Source: an uncultured Bacilli bacterium | GTDB lineage: Bacteria > Bacillota_I > Bacilli_A > RF39 > UBA660 | Length of the DNA stretch: 64,000 nt | Assembly: GCA_934141245.1 (NCBI GenBank) | Contig: CAKPCB010000008.1 | Span: 7,679-71,678, forward strand | Direction: 5' to 3' | Part shown: in pieces, positions 1-9,042 of the stretch | Numbering within the stretch: position 1 is the stretch's first letter | Layout: each line of letters opens with the position of its first letter | Made by a program: the position numbers and the translations under genes | Notes under the pieces: generated by a model | Databases searched by the model: none | Told to the model about the DNA's origin: nothing | The model's input: the letters and a program-made list of their open reading frames with translations, nothing else

Positions 1-1468
1 CCTTATATGGTCCTAAGTCACGAACTATGGCTTTTGAAATTTGTTCAAAAGTAGGATTTTGAATATATTTTTCAGTAGTGATACTTATATATCTATCAAG
101 TGCCTCAATACACTTTTTATTTTTTGTATTTCTTATAGCTTCTTCATCAAGAGTACCATATAAAACACTTAAGTTTGAATAACCCTCGTTACATAAAACT
201 GAATCTAATTCTTGCTTAGCAATATTAATTGTTGATCTACGCATTTCAGAAAGTCTAGAATCAATATCTTTTAAATGATCACTAACAACAGATATAGTAC
301 AAACACCATTTTCTGCTATATCAATATATTTTGATAATTGTTCACCTTTTTGAACTTGTGACATTTTATTAGTTACATACTTACTATCAAATTCACCTGG
401 TTGTGAAGAAACAGTTAAATACTTTTTATAATCAGTATTTGCATTAGCATCACTATATCCAACAACCATATTTAAAGCTAAGTTCTTTATACAATTTAAT
501 GTTGCCATATTATTTTCAATATTATCAACACCATTTATACCATGTGTATAAAAATAAGCAAAGGTTTTAATAACTTTATCTGAGTTTTCATTAGTTAAGT
601 TTGAATTAAATGTCGTAATTGAGCTTTCAACTAGTTCAAACCATCTTCTATTTTCCTCATTTTCAATAAGCTCAGAAACCGATGAACTTGATTTACCATT
701 CATAGCAAATACTTTCATTTTACTAGTAAAGCTTTCATAGTTAGATAAAACAACATCAGAATCCAAATTATACAATCCAAATATTTCTTTTAATTGATCA
801 TCTGTAAAATCGTTAAGAGCAAGTTTTGCAGCGATAATTTCATCTACTGTAAATTGCAATACATTATCTTTATCAATATCTAGTTTGAAAATACCTTCAC
901 TTTTCATTCTAGTATTTAATTTTTCCATCACATCATAAACATTTTGACTAAACTTTCTCTCATATGATGATTCAGATAAAGTATTCATTAGTTCATCAAA
1001 AGAAGCAGTGTCAAAATCTATATTTGTTTCCTTATCATCTTCTTTATCTGCAATTTTACTACATCCAACTGCAATACCACCTATAGCACCAGCAAGTGCA
1101 GCAGTTGCACCAACTACTTTAGCCACAGTCTTGCCTTTAGATGAAGTTTTTTTAATAGGATCTATTTCATCAGAATTATCATCAGAAACTCCTCTAAATG
1201 CATTATCAAATTCTTTATTTAGTTCATCTAGTTTATCTACATCTTCAAAATGAACACCATTAAGTAACCCCTCTTTTTGCAAATCTTCTACAGACTTACC
1301 ATTTGCATTTGCAAACTCTGCAATCAACTTACTGTGCTCAGCTGCACTATAAGCTTCCTTAGTTGGTACTCCATTATTCTTTCTAAAGATATAAACCGAT
1401 TCAGGTTTCATGTCCTTACCAATACCACTTGTGACTAACGTGATTTTTTCAATATTATCTACATCCAT
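1..1468 (-). CDS. Membrane-anchored hypothetical protein, 3' end outside window
   Basis: The reading frame opens at an ATG at 1468 and stays open to the window edge, giving 489 codons with no stop, so the C-terminus is missing. An AGGTGAT ribosome site sits just upstream and overlaps the end of the preceding gene, so the two are probably co-transcribed. Residues 1-105 are hydrophilic and acidic. One short Ala/Gly-rich hydrophobic stretch at about 112-127 ends in Val-Gly-Cys and is probably a membrane segment. The remainder is charged and predicted helical. I do not recognise the family. The hydrophobic stretch resembles the one in the 177-residue protein between hisS and aspS, so this may be a lineage habit. 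Its partner is the four-repeat surface protein just upstream, which suggests an envelope role; that is inference only. Confidence 0.75.
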   Translation of the reverse strand, partial: MDVDNIEKITLVTSGIGKDMKPESVYIFRKNNGVPTKEAYSAAEHSKLIAEFANANGKSVEDLQKEGLLNGVHFEDVDKLDELNKEFDNAFRGVSDDNSDEIDPIKKTSSKGKTVAKVVGATAALAGAIGGIAVGCSKIADKEDDKETNIDFDTASFDELMNTLSESSYERKFSQNVYDVMEKLNTRMKSEGIFKLDIDKDNVLQFTVDEIIAAKLALNDFTDDQLKEIFGLYNLDSDVVLSNYESFTSKMKVFAMNGKSSSSVSELIENEENRRWFELVESSITTFNSNLTNENSDKVIKTFAYFYTHGINGVDNIENNMATLNCIKNLALNMVVGYSDANANTDYKKYLTVSSQPGEFDSKYVTNKMSQVQKGEQLSKYIDIAENGVCTISVVSDHLKDIDSRLSEMRRSTINIAKQELDSVLCNEGYSNLSVLYGTLDEEAIRNTKNKKCIEALDRYISITTEKYIQNPTFEQISKAIVRDLGPYK

Positions 1469-1477
1469 TTTTATCAC

Positions 1478-3808
1478 CTATCCTTTTATCCTTTTATTAC
1501 CTGTCATCTTATATCCGTTCTTTATAAGTGTAGTGTCATTCATAACGGCACTCCATTTTCTATCTTCTCCAGCTTTTTGAATTAATGTACGTGTTTTATA
1601 TCTATATTTATATTCTGTTTTATATTTAGGAGTTTTAATTTTATTATATCCAACAATTGTATTATAAGTTGAAACAACAACTATCGGTTTAGTTTCATAT
1701 GAAGTACAAGTAACCTTTACACCATTTGAACTAGTTATAGTATCTTCTGCTGTTACAACAGATACATTTCTTACATAAACTTTATAAAGTTTTCTTGGAG
1801 TTGAAGTACATTTGATATCACAATTACTCCAATCATCACCTGCATATACATATTTTATACTTAATGTATCTTCTGGCTTCTTTGTATAAACTCTTGTATC
1901 TTTATATACCCAGCCATCATTTTCAGCAATCTTTATTGCATAAGTTTTAGTTGTATTTGTAGAAACTCTATAGTACTTATAAGATGAACAAGTTTTAACG
2001 GACATTCTCTTACTTTCCTCTTCACGAGTTACAACACCATATATTGGATCCCCAAGAGTATATTTATATCCATCAAATACTTTTGTTCCCCCTAAGTCCT
2101 CAGTGATTTTAGTTGAAGTAGTACCAAATTTTGGTGGATTTGATGGATTATAAGTTGCAGTTGTCCAATCTGACCACTTACTATATTCATCATCCCAAGT
2201 CTTCAAATATTCATATTCATAAGCAATATCTTTTTTTATTACCTTGATACTACAAACGTTAGTGTTCCCAGCTTTATCTTTTACATATCCATAAATTGTA
2301 TGATTTCCAACAGTATCTATAGTATATGAACTTTTATTATTATAAGTTGTTGATTTACCAAGTCCAAATGAATCCATACCACTTGTGATATCATACTTAG
2401 TTTTGAATCCAATTACAACATTACTTGTATAATAACTTCCATTATAAGTACCACTTTGTACAGCCAATGAACAATTTGGCTTAGTAGCATCTCTTTTTAC
2501 TTCAATGCTACAAATAGCTGTGTTACCCTTTGAGTCTTTAACATAACCATATATATTTTTATATCCATCTTCATTTATAGTATATGAAGTGTTTTTATTA
2601 TAATTTTGAGTAGTTCCAATTCCATAATCAGTAATAACAGCACCATTTGTTGTTTTCTTAGAATCAAATCCAACTACAACATTAGATACATACCAATTAT
2701 TATTTCCCTTAGTTCCAGATTGAATTTTTAAACTACATGAAGGATTAGAAATCTTATCTTCATCAACTTTTATTTTTTTAACTGAAATATCACAAATTGC
2801 AGTATGTCCAGCTCTATCTTTAACATAACCATATACCTTAGTAGTACCTATCTTTGTTACTGTGTATGTTTTCTTTGAGTTATAAACAACCTTTCTTGAT
2901 TCACTAATACCATAATATAAAACACCACTAGTTGCATCAGAATTATTACTAAATCCAACTTTAACATCACTTATGTAATCTCCATTACTATTTTTTGCTC
3001 CTGACAATACCGATAAATTACATTTTGGCTTTTCAGTGTCCTTTTTTACAATAATACTACAAACTGCAGTTTTACCCTTTGAATCCTTAACATAACCATA
3101 TACCTTTGTAGTACCATCTTTTACAACAATATAAGAATCCTTATTGTCATAATTTTGACTAGTTCCTATACCATATTTAACTATACTTGCACCTTTTGTA
3201 GTGGTTTTCTTTGTTTTAAACTTAACAACAACATTACCTATATACCAATTATTTTGTCCTAACTTTCCACTTGAAATTTCAAGTGTACAAGATGGAGCAC
3301 CATTATCCGATACAGGCTTATTAGTGGTTGGAGTTGATGGCTTGTTATTCTTTTTTACAGTATCATCTTTCTTTTCACAGATAGCTTCTTTACAGTATGA
3401 ATAACAACCCAAATGAACTATTATGTAATCTTCTTCTTTTCCACACTTTAAATTAACTTTTAATTCATATTCATTTTCTTTTTTTGTTAATGTAACATAA
3501 GAATTTTTAACATCACAAGACTTACCATTTTTATCCTTAAATGGTAATAATAATTTCATATCTAACATTTCTTGCAATGTTAAAGTAACAGAATCACCTT
3601 CTTTTTGTGGAAGTCTTTCTGTTGTAAAATAGCTAATAGCAGCATCTTTCATTTCTCCAACATTAGCATTAAATATTCTATTATTAAGACCAGTTAAATC
3701 TGGAATTGGTAAAAGCCAAACCAAAAGCAAAACAAATATTATTATTAATATTAGTTTTAATAGAAAATCTCTTAATGGAAAGCTTCTTTTTTCTTCTTCA
3801 TCGTACAT
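1478..3808 (-). CDS. Anchored surface protein with four Ig-like repeats
   Basis: A 776-residue protein with one membrane segment at about 12-34, so most of it should lie outside the cell. Residues 45-140 form a small Cys-containing domain. A Thr/Pro/Asn linker follows at about 150-172. Four homologous repeats of roughly 83 residues lie at about 174-256, 263-345, 358-440 and 446-526. Each opens with Cys-x-Leu and an SG motif, carries a YG(I/L)G-like turn, and closes with YGYVKD followed by a Cys-(S/D)-I strand. One cysteine at each end suggests one disulfide per repeat. The C-terminal 250 residues are rich in Tyr, Thr and Cys and begin with a WSDW motif reminiscent of thrombospondin type 1 repeats, a loose resemblance only. 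No LPXTG anchor is visible. Start: strong GGAGGGGG site before the ATG. It is the first gene of an operon with the truncated gene downstream. An adhesin or envelope scaffold is likely; function unproven. Confidence 0.8.
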   Translation of the reverse strand: MYDEEEKRSFPLRDFLLKLILIIIFVLLLVWLLPIPDLTGLNNRIFNANVGEMKDAAISYFTTERLPQKEGDSVTLTLQEMLDMKLLLPFKDKNGKSCDVKNSYVTLTKKENEYELKVNLKCGKEEDYIIVHLGCYSYCKEAICEKKDDTVKKNNKPSTPTTNKPVSDNGAPSCTLEISSGKLGQNNWYIGNVVVKFKTKKTTTKGASIVKYGIGTSQNYDNKDSYIVVKDGTTKVYGYVKDSKGKTAVCSIIVKKDTEKPKCNLSVLSGAKNSNGDYISDVKVGFSNNSDATSGVLYYGISESRKVVYNSKKTYTVTKIGTTKVYGYVKDRAGHTAICDISVKKIKVDEDKISNPSCSLKIQSGTKGNNNWYVSNVVVGFDSKKTTNGAVITDYGIGTTQNYNKNTSYTINEDGYKNIYGYVKDSKGNTAICSIEVKRDATKPNCSLAVQSGTYNGSYYTSNVVIGFKTKYDITSGMDSFGLGKSTTYNNKSSYTIDTVGNHTIYGYVKDKAGNTNVCSIKVIKKDIAYEYEYLKTWDDEYSKWSDWTTATYNPSNPPKFGTTSTKITEDLGGTKVFDGYKYTLGDPIYGVVTREEESKRMSVKTCSSYKYYRVSTNTTKTYAIKIAENDGWVYKDTRVYTKKPEDTLSIKYVYAGDDWSNCDIKCTSTPRKLYKVYVRNVSVVTAEDTITSSNGVKVTCTSYETKPIVVVSTYNTIVGYNKIKTPKYKTEYKYRYKTRTLIQKAGEDRKWSAVMNDTTLIKNGYKMTGNKRIKG

Positions 3809-3832
3809 ATATATCCCCCTCCGATGCCGAGT

Positions 3833-3861
3833 ATTATATCATTTTTACTATAAAAAGTCAA
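3833..3861 (-). promoter_or_regulatory. SigA-type promoter of the surface-protein operon
   Basis: On the minus strand, TTGACT (3861-3856) is followed after exactly 17 bases by TATAAT (3838-3833). This nearly perfect housekeeping promoter overlaps the last codons of the Smr gene and lies about 25 bases before the surface-protein start codon. Confidence 0.8.
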
Positions 3862-4111
3862 CATTATCAACTATTTCAACTATGGTGCAACCGTTATTAA
3901 AATTATCTATCTTATAGTTCTTTACAAGTTTATTCTTTTTCAGTGTTAAATGAACTGCTTTTCTTACAATTCCTGTTCCAATCCCATGTATTATTACTAC
4001 TTTATAGTTTCTTAATTTATAATTATCTAAAATAAACTGATCAACCAATATCCTAGAAATATCAGCGGACTCACCATGTAAATCTAATGAAGGTAAATAA
4101 CTATATAACAT
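3848..4111 (-). CDS. Stand-alone Smr domain protein
   Basis: An 87-residue protein that is almost entirely an Smr domain, the small nuclease or nucleic-acid-binding domain found at the C-terminus of MutS2. The two hallmark motifs are present: LDLHG near the N-terminus and HGxGxGxxR in the middle (HGIGTGIVR). The MutS2 ATPase is absent, and nothing upstream on this strand encodes it, so this is a genuine small gene or the remnant of a MutS2 tail. The promoter-like sequence in front favours a real gene. The ATG at 4111 is chosen because the spacing from AGAGTG fits; a GTG three codons earlier is possible. The expected role is acting on branched DNA or on ribosome-associated mRNA, as known for Smr proteins. 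Confidence 0.8.
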   Translation of the reverse strand: MLYSYLPSLDLHGESADISRILVDQFILDNYKLRNYKVVIIHGIGTGIVRKAVHLTLKKNKLVKNYKIDNFNNGCTIVEIVDNVDFL

Positions 4112-4120
4112 AAAAATCAC

Positions 4121-4567
4121 ACTCTAAAATATAAATCAATTGATTAATGCTACTTCATATTAATTATATCAAATGTATTTATAATTTTAAAGACCTTTTA
4201 ATGGCAAATGTATAAAAATATTAGTTTTTATTTTACATTCACAAAAATCCTATGAATTTAATCTAATGATGCTAAAAAAGTGAATGAAATCAATTTAATT
4301 CATAGTTTATCAAATTGATTTTCACCATCACTATTCATTCCATATTCTCATTATAAATACCAGCATATTCTAATTCATCCTTATTTTGTATTATTATTCT
4401 TGGTGATACTTCTAATTTTTTTGATAGTTCTTTTATACTATACTTTCTTTTATTTTATAGTAACTGAAGCAGATAACCTTGACATATTATTGTCCACATA
4501 AATTATATAGGATTCATATCAGATATAATAGACGAGATTCATATCATTAATACAGTCATTTTAATCT
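4121..4567. other. 447-bp gene-poor gap with relict sequences
   Basis: No intact gene. From right to left on the minus strand it holds an 11-bp direct repeat GATTCATATCA at 4511-4521 and 4536-4546, a 37-codon remnant of a helix-turn-helix regulator (annotated separately), and a plausible promoter for the Smr gene (TTTAAA at 4191-4186, 17-base spacer, TATAAT at 4168-4163). No clear intrinsic terminator follows the sensor kinase gene. The mix suggests decay of an older gene. Confidence 0.6.
4335..4454 (-). pseudogene. Relict of a WYL/DeoR-type HTH regulator
   Basis: A 39-codon open stretch, closed by TAA upstream (4457-4455) and TGA downstream (4337-4335). It reads as the DNA-binding helices of an HTH_11-type regulator: YSIKELSKKLEVSPR followed by KDELEYAGI. 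In intact WYL-domain regulators this motif continues into a longer wing and a sensor domain. Here no start codon precedes it and the wing is cut by a stop. The assignment rests on motif resemblance only. Confidence 0.45.
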
Positions 4568-5782
4568 CTAAACTTTAAAATATTTTATTATAAATGTTGT
4601 ACCCTTTTCTTTTTTTGATTCAACAACAATTTGACCATTATCTTTTTCTATAATTGCCTTTGATAAAGATAGACCTATTCCTATACTATCTTTACCAGCA
4701 TTTTTACCTTTATAAAACCTTTTAAATATATTAATTGTATCCTCTTCACTCATTCCCTTGCCAAAATCTTTTATCCTAAATTCAGTATATAAATTATTGT
4801 CATCACATTCAAAAATCACTTTATTATCATTATACGAATATTCAATGGCATTTTTTAAAATATTAGTTAAAGCCTCCACTTGCCATTTAAAATCACATTT
4901 AATTTTGTTTTTACATCTATTATCGACTACAATACAAATATTTTTCAAATCACTTAAATTAGATACATTACTAATTATCGCATCAATAATTTTTTGAGCA
5001 GAAACTTCTTTCGGATAAAAAGTTATAGTATTAGATTCAAATTTAGACAATTTAAGTATTGCTTGAACTAAAAAAGTTATACTAGCCATTTCTCTTTTAA
5101 TATGTCTTATAAATTCTTCTCTTACTTCTGTTTTCATATTAGGATCATCACTTATATTATCAAGCATTATATTAATTGACGTTAAAGGAGTTTTCAATTG
5201 ATGAGAAATATCTTGTAAAGAATTCTTTATATTTATTTTATCTTTTAGAGAATTATCTGCATTCTCCTTTAACATAATAGTTGTTTTATATATTTCTTCT
5301 CTTAGTATAGATAATTTATCTTCAGATAGTTCATCAATATTTAGTTCATAATTCTTATGATTAATTTTTTCTAACAACCGAATTATTTTATCTATTTCTT
5401 TATCACTTTCTAGATGTGAGGTAATAAACAAATATATTAAAGCTACTAAACACAATCCAATAATTACTAATTTATATATATTATACCTAACATTAAGCTT
5501 ATCATTTTGAACAAGTAATGAATCAATTTCTACATCATAACCATATTCTTCTAAAATATTAGTTTTAGAGTTATCTGAATTTAATATTTCTATTAAATCT
5601 TCTTTTGTTATATCAGGATATTTCTCCTGTAAGAATAGAAATATGTCATTTATTTTATAATTAAAATTCTTTTTATATTCATTGTACTCTAACTTACTAA
5701 TAAATATGAAACTTATTAAAAAGACAATCACAACAATTAAAATTTGCATTAAATACTTTTTTAAATATTCTCTATTTTTCAT
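4568..5782 (-). CDS. Sensor histidine kinase of ABC-linked two-component system
   Basis: A 404-residue membrane histidine kinase. Membrane segments at about 11-30 and 103-122 enclose a roughly 70-residue extracytoplasmic sensor loop. The dimerisation/phosphoacceptor helix carries DISHQLKTPLTS with the phosphorylated His at 194. The ATPase domain shows the N box (LKNAIEY), the DxGxG-type box (DFGKGM) and the second glycine box (GIGLSL). HQLKTP is typical of VncS/VanS-like kinases. The gene overlaps the response-regulator stop by 11 bases, so the pair is translationally coupled. The ABC transporter genes lie directly upstream in the same direction, so this kinase probably senses a peptide, antibiotic or envelope stress handled by that transporter. 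The ligand cannot be read from the sequence. Confidence 0.9.
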   Translation of the reverse strand: MKNREYLKKYLMQILIVVIVFLISFIFISKLEYNEYKKNFNYKINDIFLFLQEKYPDITKEDLIEILNSDNSKTNILEEYGYDVEIDSLLVQNDKLNVRYNIYKLVIIGLCLVALIYLFITSHLESDKEIDKIIRLLEKINHKNYELNIDELSEDKLSILREEIYKTTIMLKENADNSLKDKINIKNSLQDISHQLKTPLTSINIMLDNISDDPNMKTEVREEFIRHIKREMASITFLVQAILKLSKFESNTITFYPKEVSAQKIIDAIISNVSNLSDLKNICIVVDNRCKNKIKCDFKWQVEALTNILKNAIEYSYNDNKVIFECDDNNLYTEFRIKDFGKGMSEEDTINIFKRFYKGKNAGKDSIGIGLSLSKAIIEKDNGQIVVESKKEKGTTFIIKYFKV

Positions 5783-6425
5783 CTATTCTATACCCTATAC
5801 CTTTTATTGTTATAATTATATCAGTACCTAGCTTTTCCCTAATTCTTTTTAAATAAACAGTTATGGTATGATCATCAACATCATTGCCAGTCCATTCCCA
5901 AATCTTTTCTAAAATAGTATTTCTACTTACAACACTACCAATATTTATAAATAATAAATGTAGTATCTTTAATTCCAAACTCGACAATTCTACCTTTATA
6001 TTGTTCTTACTAACTACCATCTTATCTAAATCAAAACTAATGTCCTTAACCTTAATTACTGATGATTTCTTATTTCTTAAAATAATTTTATTTACTCTTG
6101 CTAATAACTCCCTTGTAGAAAAAGGTTTTGTCATATAATCCTCTGCGCCAAGATTAAGACCTTTTATAATATCATCTTCATCATCTCGTGCTGTTAAAAA
6201 TATAACTGGTATTTGACTTTTTTTAATATTATCCTCATACAAATTAAAACCATTCCCATCAGGAAGCGAAACATCTAAAATTATAAGTTCTGGAGTATTG
6301 TTATTCAAATATTCTATTGCGTCTTTCATAGTAGTTTTATAATCTAAGTGATAATTATTCATTTTAAACGCATATGCTAATCCTTCCGCAATACTTTCAT
6401 TATCTTCAACCAATAATATACTCAT
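5772..6425 (-). CDS. OmpR/PhoB-family response regulator
   Basis: A 217-residue two-domain regulator. The receiver domain has the acidic pocket (VEDNE near residue 6), the phosphorylated Asp at about 51 in LDVSLPDG, the Thr of FLTARD and the conserved Lys in TKPF. The C-terminal winged helix (about 125-217) matches Trans_reg_C and ends in the usual KGIGYR(I) hairpin. The ATG at 6425 is chosen because GGAGGAG lies 6 bases upstream; an upstream TTG at 6443 would add six residues but would swallow the ribosome site. It pairs with the overlapping kinase and likely controls the adjacent ABC operon, whose promoter has an 11-bp-spaced direct repeat suited to this class. Confidence 0.93.
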   Translation of the reverse strand: MSILLVEDNESIAEGLAYAFKMNNYHLDYKTTMKDAIEYLNNNTPELIILDVSLPDGNGFNLYEDNIKKSQIPVIFLTARDDEDDIIKGLNLGAEDYMTKPFSTRELLARVNKIILRNKKSSVIKVKDISFDLDKMVVSKNNIKVELSSLELKILHLLFINIGSVVSRNTILEKIWEWTGNDVDDHTITVYLKRIREKLGTDIIITIKGIGYRIDEK

Positions 6426-6445
6426 AACTTCTCCTCCTATCAATA

Positions 6446-6454
6446 ATTATACCA
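6446..6454 (-). promoter_or_regulatory. Extended -10 promoter before the regulator-kinase pair
   Basis: TGG followed by TATAAT (6451-6446) on the minus strand is an extended -10 element. It ends about 20 bases before the response-regulator start codon, so the leader would be very short. No good -35 hexamer is present. This would let the two-component genes be made without the transporter genes. Confidence 0.45.
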
Positions 6455-6465
6455 TAATAAACAAA

Positions 6466-6484
6466 GGGATATGTTAAATATCCC
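6466..6484 (-). terminator. Weak hairpin between transporter and two-component genes
   Basis: A perfect 7-base stem (GGGATAT / ATATCCC) with a 5-base loop, read on the minus strand just after the permease stop and followed by TTTGTTTATTA. It could lower read-through from the ABC genes into the regulator genes. The T tract is poor, so it is at best an attenuator. Confidence 0.4.
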
Positions 6485-6492
6485 ATAGCTTA

Positions 6493-9039
6493 CTATATAT
6501 TCTCTTTTCTGATTGTTTCAATCATATTTTGCTTATTAATTTTATTTATCGAATATTTCATTATCATATAGACTACTATAAAGACAAATAAAATACAAAT
6601 AAGAATTGCTTTATAAGGTAAAACAAATTGTGTACCAATTCTACCTGCAAAAGCTCTATGAACAAAGTATGATCCAATTATACCTAGAATACTACCATAT
6701 ATTAGTGACTTAGAAGAATAGAATAATGTCTCCAAATTAATCATATGATTAAACTCTTTTTTTGTCATACCAACACTTTTTAGCATTGCAAATTCTTTTT
6801 GTCTTAATTCCATATTTGAAGTAATTGTATTAAAGATATTAGTAACACCAATTAATGTAATAACGCCAATAAATCCATATAAGAAGATACTAATTACAAT
6901 TACAATAGATCTTTCAGCTTTTGCTTCTTCATCCATATCATAATAATTTAATTCACCATCCATATTTAAAATATTATTAGTTAACTGTTCCGTATCTGAT
7001 GAATCTATCATTAAGTCAGCACCATAATAATCAATATTATTAAAGTATTTATTATTTAATACTATATAACCACCATTTGAATAAACGTTTTCAAATCCAT
7101 AAGGCATTATATTACTAACCATACCAACATCAATACTTATGTTATACCCATCAAGAAGTTTAGAATTTATTGTATCACCTGATTTATAAGTATATATTCT
7201 ATCTTCATATTCTTTTTTATTTTTATTATCATAAAATCTATCTATATCAGTTAAGATACCTTTATCTTTTAAATAATCATAATTACCCTTAACTTTTTTC
7301 GCATAAGATTTAAAAGTACTATCATCCAATAATATAATATTTAGACGTGCATATTTTTTAATACATTTATCATTTTTGTCATATTCACATTCCAAAGGTT
7401 CTTCTGGATTAATTTTAGAAATATCATCAATTAAAATACTTGATTTAGCATAATATACTAAATAACTTGCATTTACACTATCTAAATTTCTTATTTCATT
7501 TATTTTGTCCTTTGAACTATTATTATTAAAAGTTATTCTATAATTATAATCATAATCCTGATAATAATTACCAGATTGCTTAAAACCTTCATTTATGAAA
7601 GAAAACATTGAAATAAATACAAATATACTTACTGTTAGGGAAATAACTGTCGTACGATATTTTTTCTTACTTCTCTTTAAATTTTTATATGCTAGAACCC
7701 CACCTGTTTTAAATACATTTTTAATTAATTTTGGAGTTTTAAGTTTTTTAGAACTTATTTTAATGTCATTAGTATTTCTCAAATTATCAATCGGGCTTAC
7801 TTTTGCTGCTTTCTTTGCTGAAGATATTGCTGAAAAATAAATTGTAACAAAACCAAGTATTATAGAAATTATAATTGCTACAAACGATACTTTAAATACC
7901 ATTCCATCAATATTATTGAACAAGAAATCTCCTAAAAGTAAATTCACTATTTTTAAAAGTACAAATACAGCAATAATTCCACACATAATACCTATTGGAA
8001 TAGCAATCGATCCTAAGATAAATCCCTCAGTTAAAACACTCTTTTTAATTTGCTTTTTAGTTGCACCTACACTAGATAACATTCCATACATCCTCATTTT
8101 CTCAGTTGTAGAAATAGCAAACGAGTTTCTTATACAAAATATGCTTGTAAAAATAATAATAAAGATTACGACTTCAGCAATAGATAACAACATACTAAAT
8201 GTTGAATCAGAAAACTTTAATGCTTCCCATCTTAACAATTCATTATTAAGTGTATAATCATATCGAGGATTATTAATTCCCATATTAACAACTTCATCAT
8301 AATGTCTAGCACCTAATAATTCTACAAATGAATTTTTATCTCTAGGATTCTTTAAAGAAATAAAAGCACTAGAATTATCTTTATTAGTTGAAGTTGTTAT
8401 TGTAGTATAAGCAGGTGCAGACATAGGTTCAAAACTAACATCTGGTCTTTTTATAATACCAACAACTCTATATTTTTTTGTATTAGGATTTTTAATTATT
8501 TCATTACCTTTATCAAATGGATTACTATCATTTAAAACATAATCATCTTCAAGTGTTACTCTATCTCCAACATTAACAGTTATTTCATCATCAATTTTTA
8601 AATTAGCTTTACCATTTTTATTAAGATGTTCACTAATTATTATTTCATTATCATTTTTAGGAAATCTTCCCTTAATTAATTTGAATTTTAAATTATTAAA
8701 AGCCTCTTTGTTCATTCCATAAAACTTTAGATATGGTTTATACTCATTTTTAATTGTATCTAACTTTGCATATCCATCTTCAGATATTGTATAAATATTA
8801 TCAATATCCTTATTTAATTTTAACCCCTTAAGTTTGTCATTAGATACATTATATAACCTAATATGCCAATAACCAGATTCATTAATTGCATTTTGAATTA
8901 GCGTTTCTCTAAAACTTGATACCATATTACTAACAGCGCATATTAAAGCAACTGATAAAATAATACCTATTATCGTGCCCAGACTTCTTTTTTTATTCAA
9001 TTTCAAATTTTTTATAGTTAATTTATTAAGGATATTCAT
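6493..9039 (-). CDS. FtsX/MacB-like ABC transporter permease
   Basis: An 848-residue permease with two repeated FtsX-type units. The first has an N-terminal membrane helix at about 20-40, a large extracytoplasmic domain and three helices between about 285 and 410. The second begins with a helix near 465, has another extracytoplasmic domain, and ends in three helices (about 700-725, 755-780, 805-830). GMLSSVGATKKQIKK and AMLKSVGMTKKEF are the two coupling-helix signatures of the family. The gene starts 3 bases after the ATPase stop, with its GGAG ribosome site inside the ATPase end, so the two are made together. The architecture matches Vex- or Bce-like exporters that move peptides or detoxify antimicrobials; the substrate is unknown. 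Confidence 0.9.
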   Translation of the reverse strand: MNILNKLTIKNLKLNKKRSLGTIIGIILSVALICAVSNMVSSFRETLIQNAINESGYWHIRLYNVSNDKLKGLKLNKDIDNIYTISEDGYAKLDTIKNEYKPYLKFYGMNKEAFNNLKFKLIKGRFPKNDNEIIISEHLNKNGKANLKIDDEITVNVGDRVTLEDDYVLNDSNPFDKGNEIIKNPNTKKYRVVGIIKRPDVSFEPMSAPAYTTITTSTNKDNSSAFISLKNPRDKNSFVELLGARHYDEVVNMGINNPRYDYTLNNELLRWEALKFSDSTFSMLLSIAEVVIFIIIFTSIFCIRNSFAISTTEKMRMYGMLSSVGATKKQIKKSVLTEGFILGSIAIPIGIMCGIIAVFVLLKIVNLLLGDFLFNNIDGMVFKVSFVAIIISIILGFVTIYFSAISSAKKAAKVSPIDNLRNTNDIKISSKKLKTPKLIKNVFKTGGVLAYKNLKRSKKKYRTTVISLTVSIFVFISMFSFINEGFKQSGNYYQDYDYNYRITFNNNSSKDKINEIRNLDSVNASYLVYYAKSSILIDDISKINPEEPLECEYDKNDKCIKKYARLNIILLDDSTFKSYAKKVKGNYDYLKDKGILTDIDRFYDNKNKKEYEDRIYTYKSGDTINSKLLDGYNISIDVGMVSNIMPYGFENVYSNGGYIVLNNKYFNNIDYYGADLMIDSSDTEQLTNNILNMDGELNYYDMDEEAKAERSIVIVISIFLYGFIGVITLIGVTNIFNTITSNMELRQKEFAMLKSVGMTKKEFNHMINLETLFYSSKSLIYGSILGIIGSYFVHRAFAGRIGTQFVLPYKAILICILFVFIVVYMIMKYSINKINKQNMIETIRKENI

Positions 9040-9042
9040 ATT

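Noticed and set aside
4511..4546. Two GATTCATATCA copies as an operator
   Set aside because: They lie downstream of the kinase gene with no promoter near, and spacing of 25 bp fits no helical phase.
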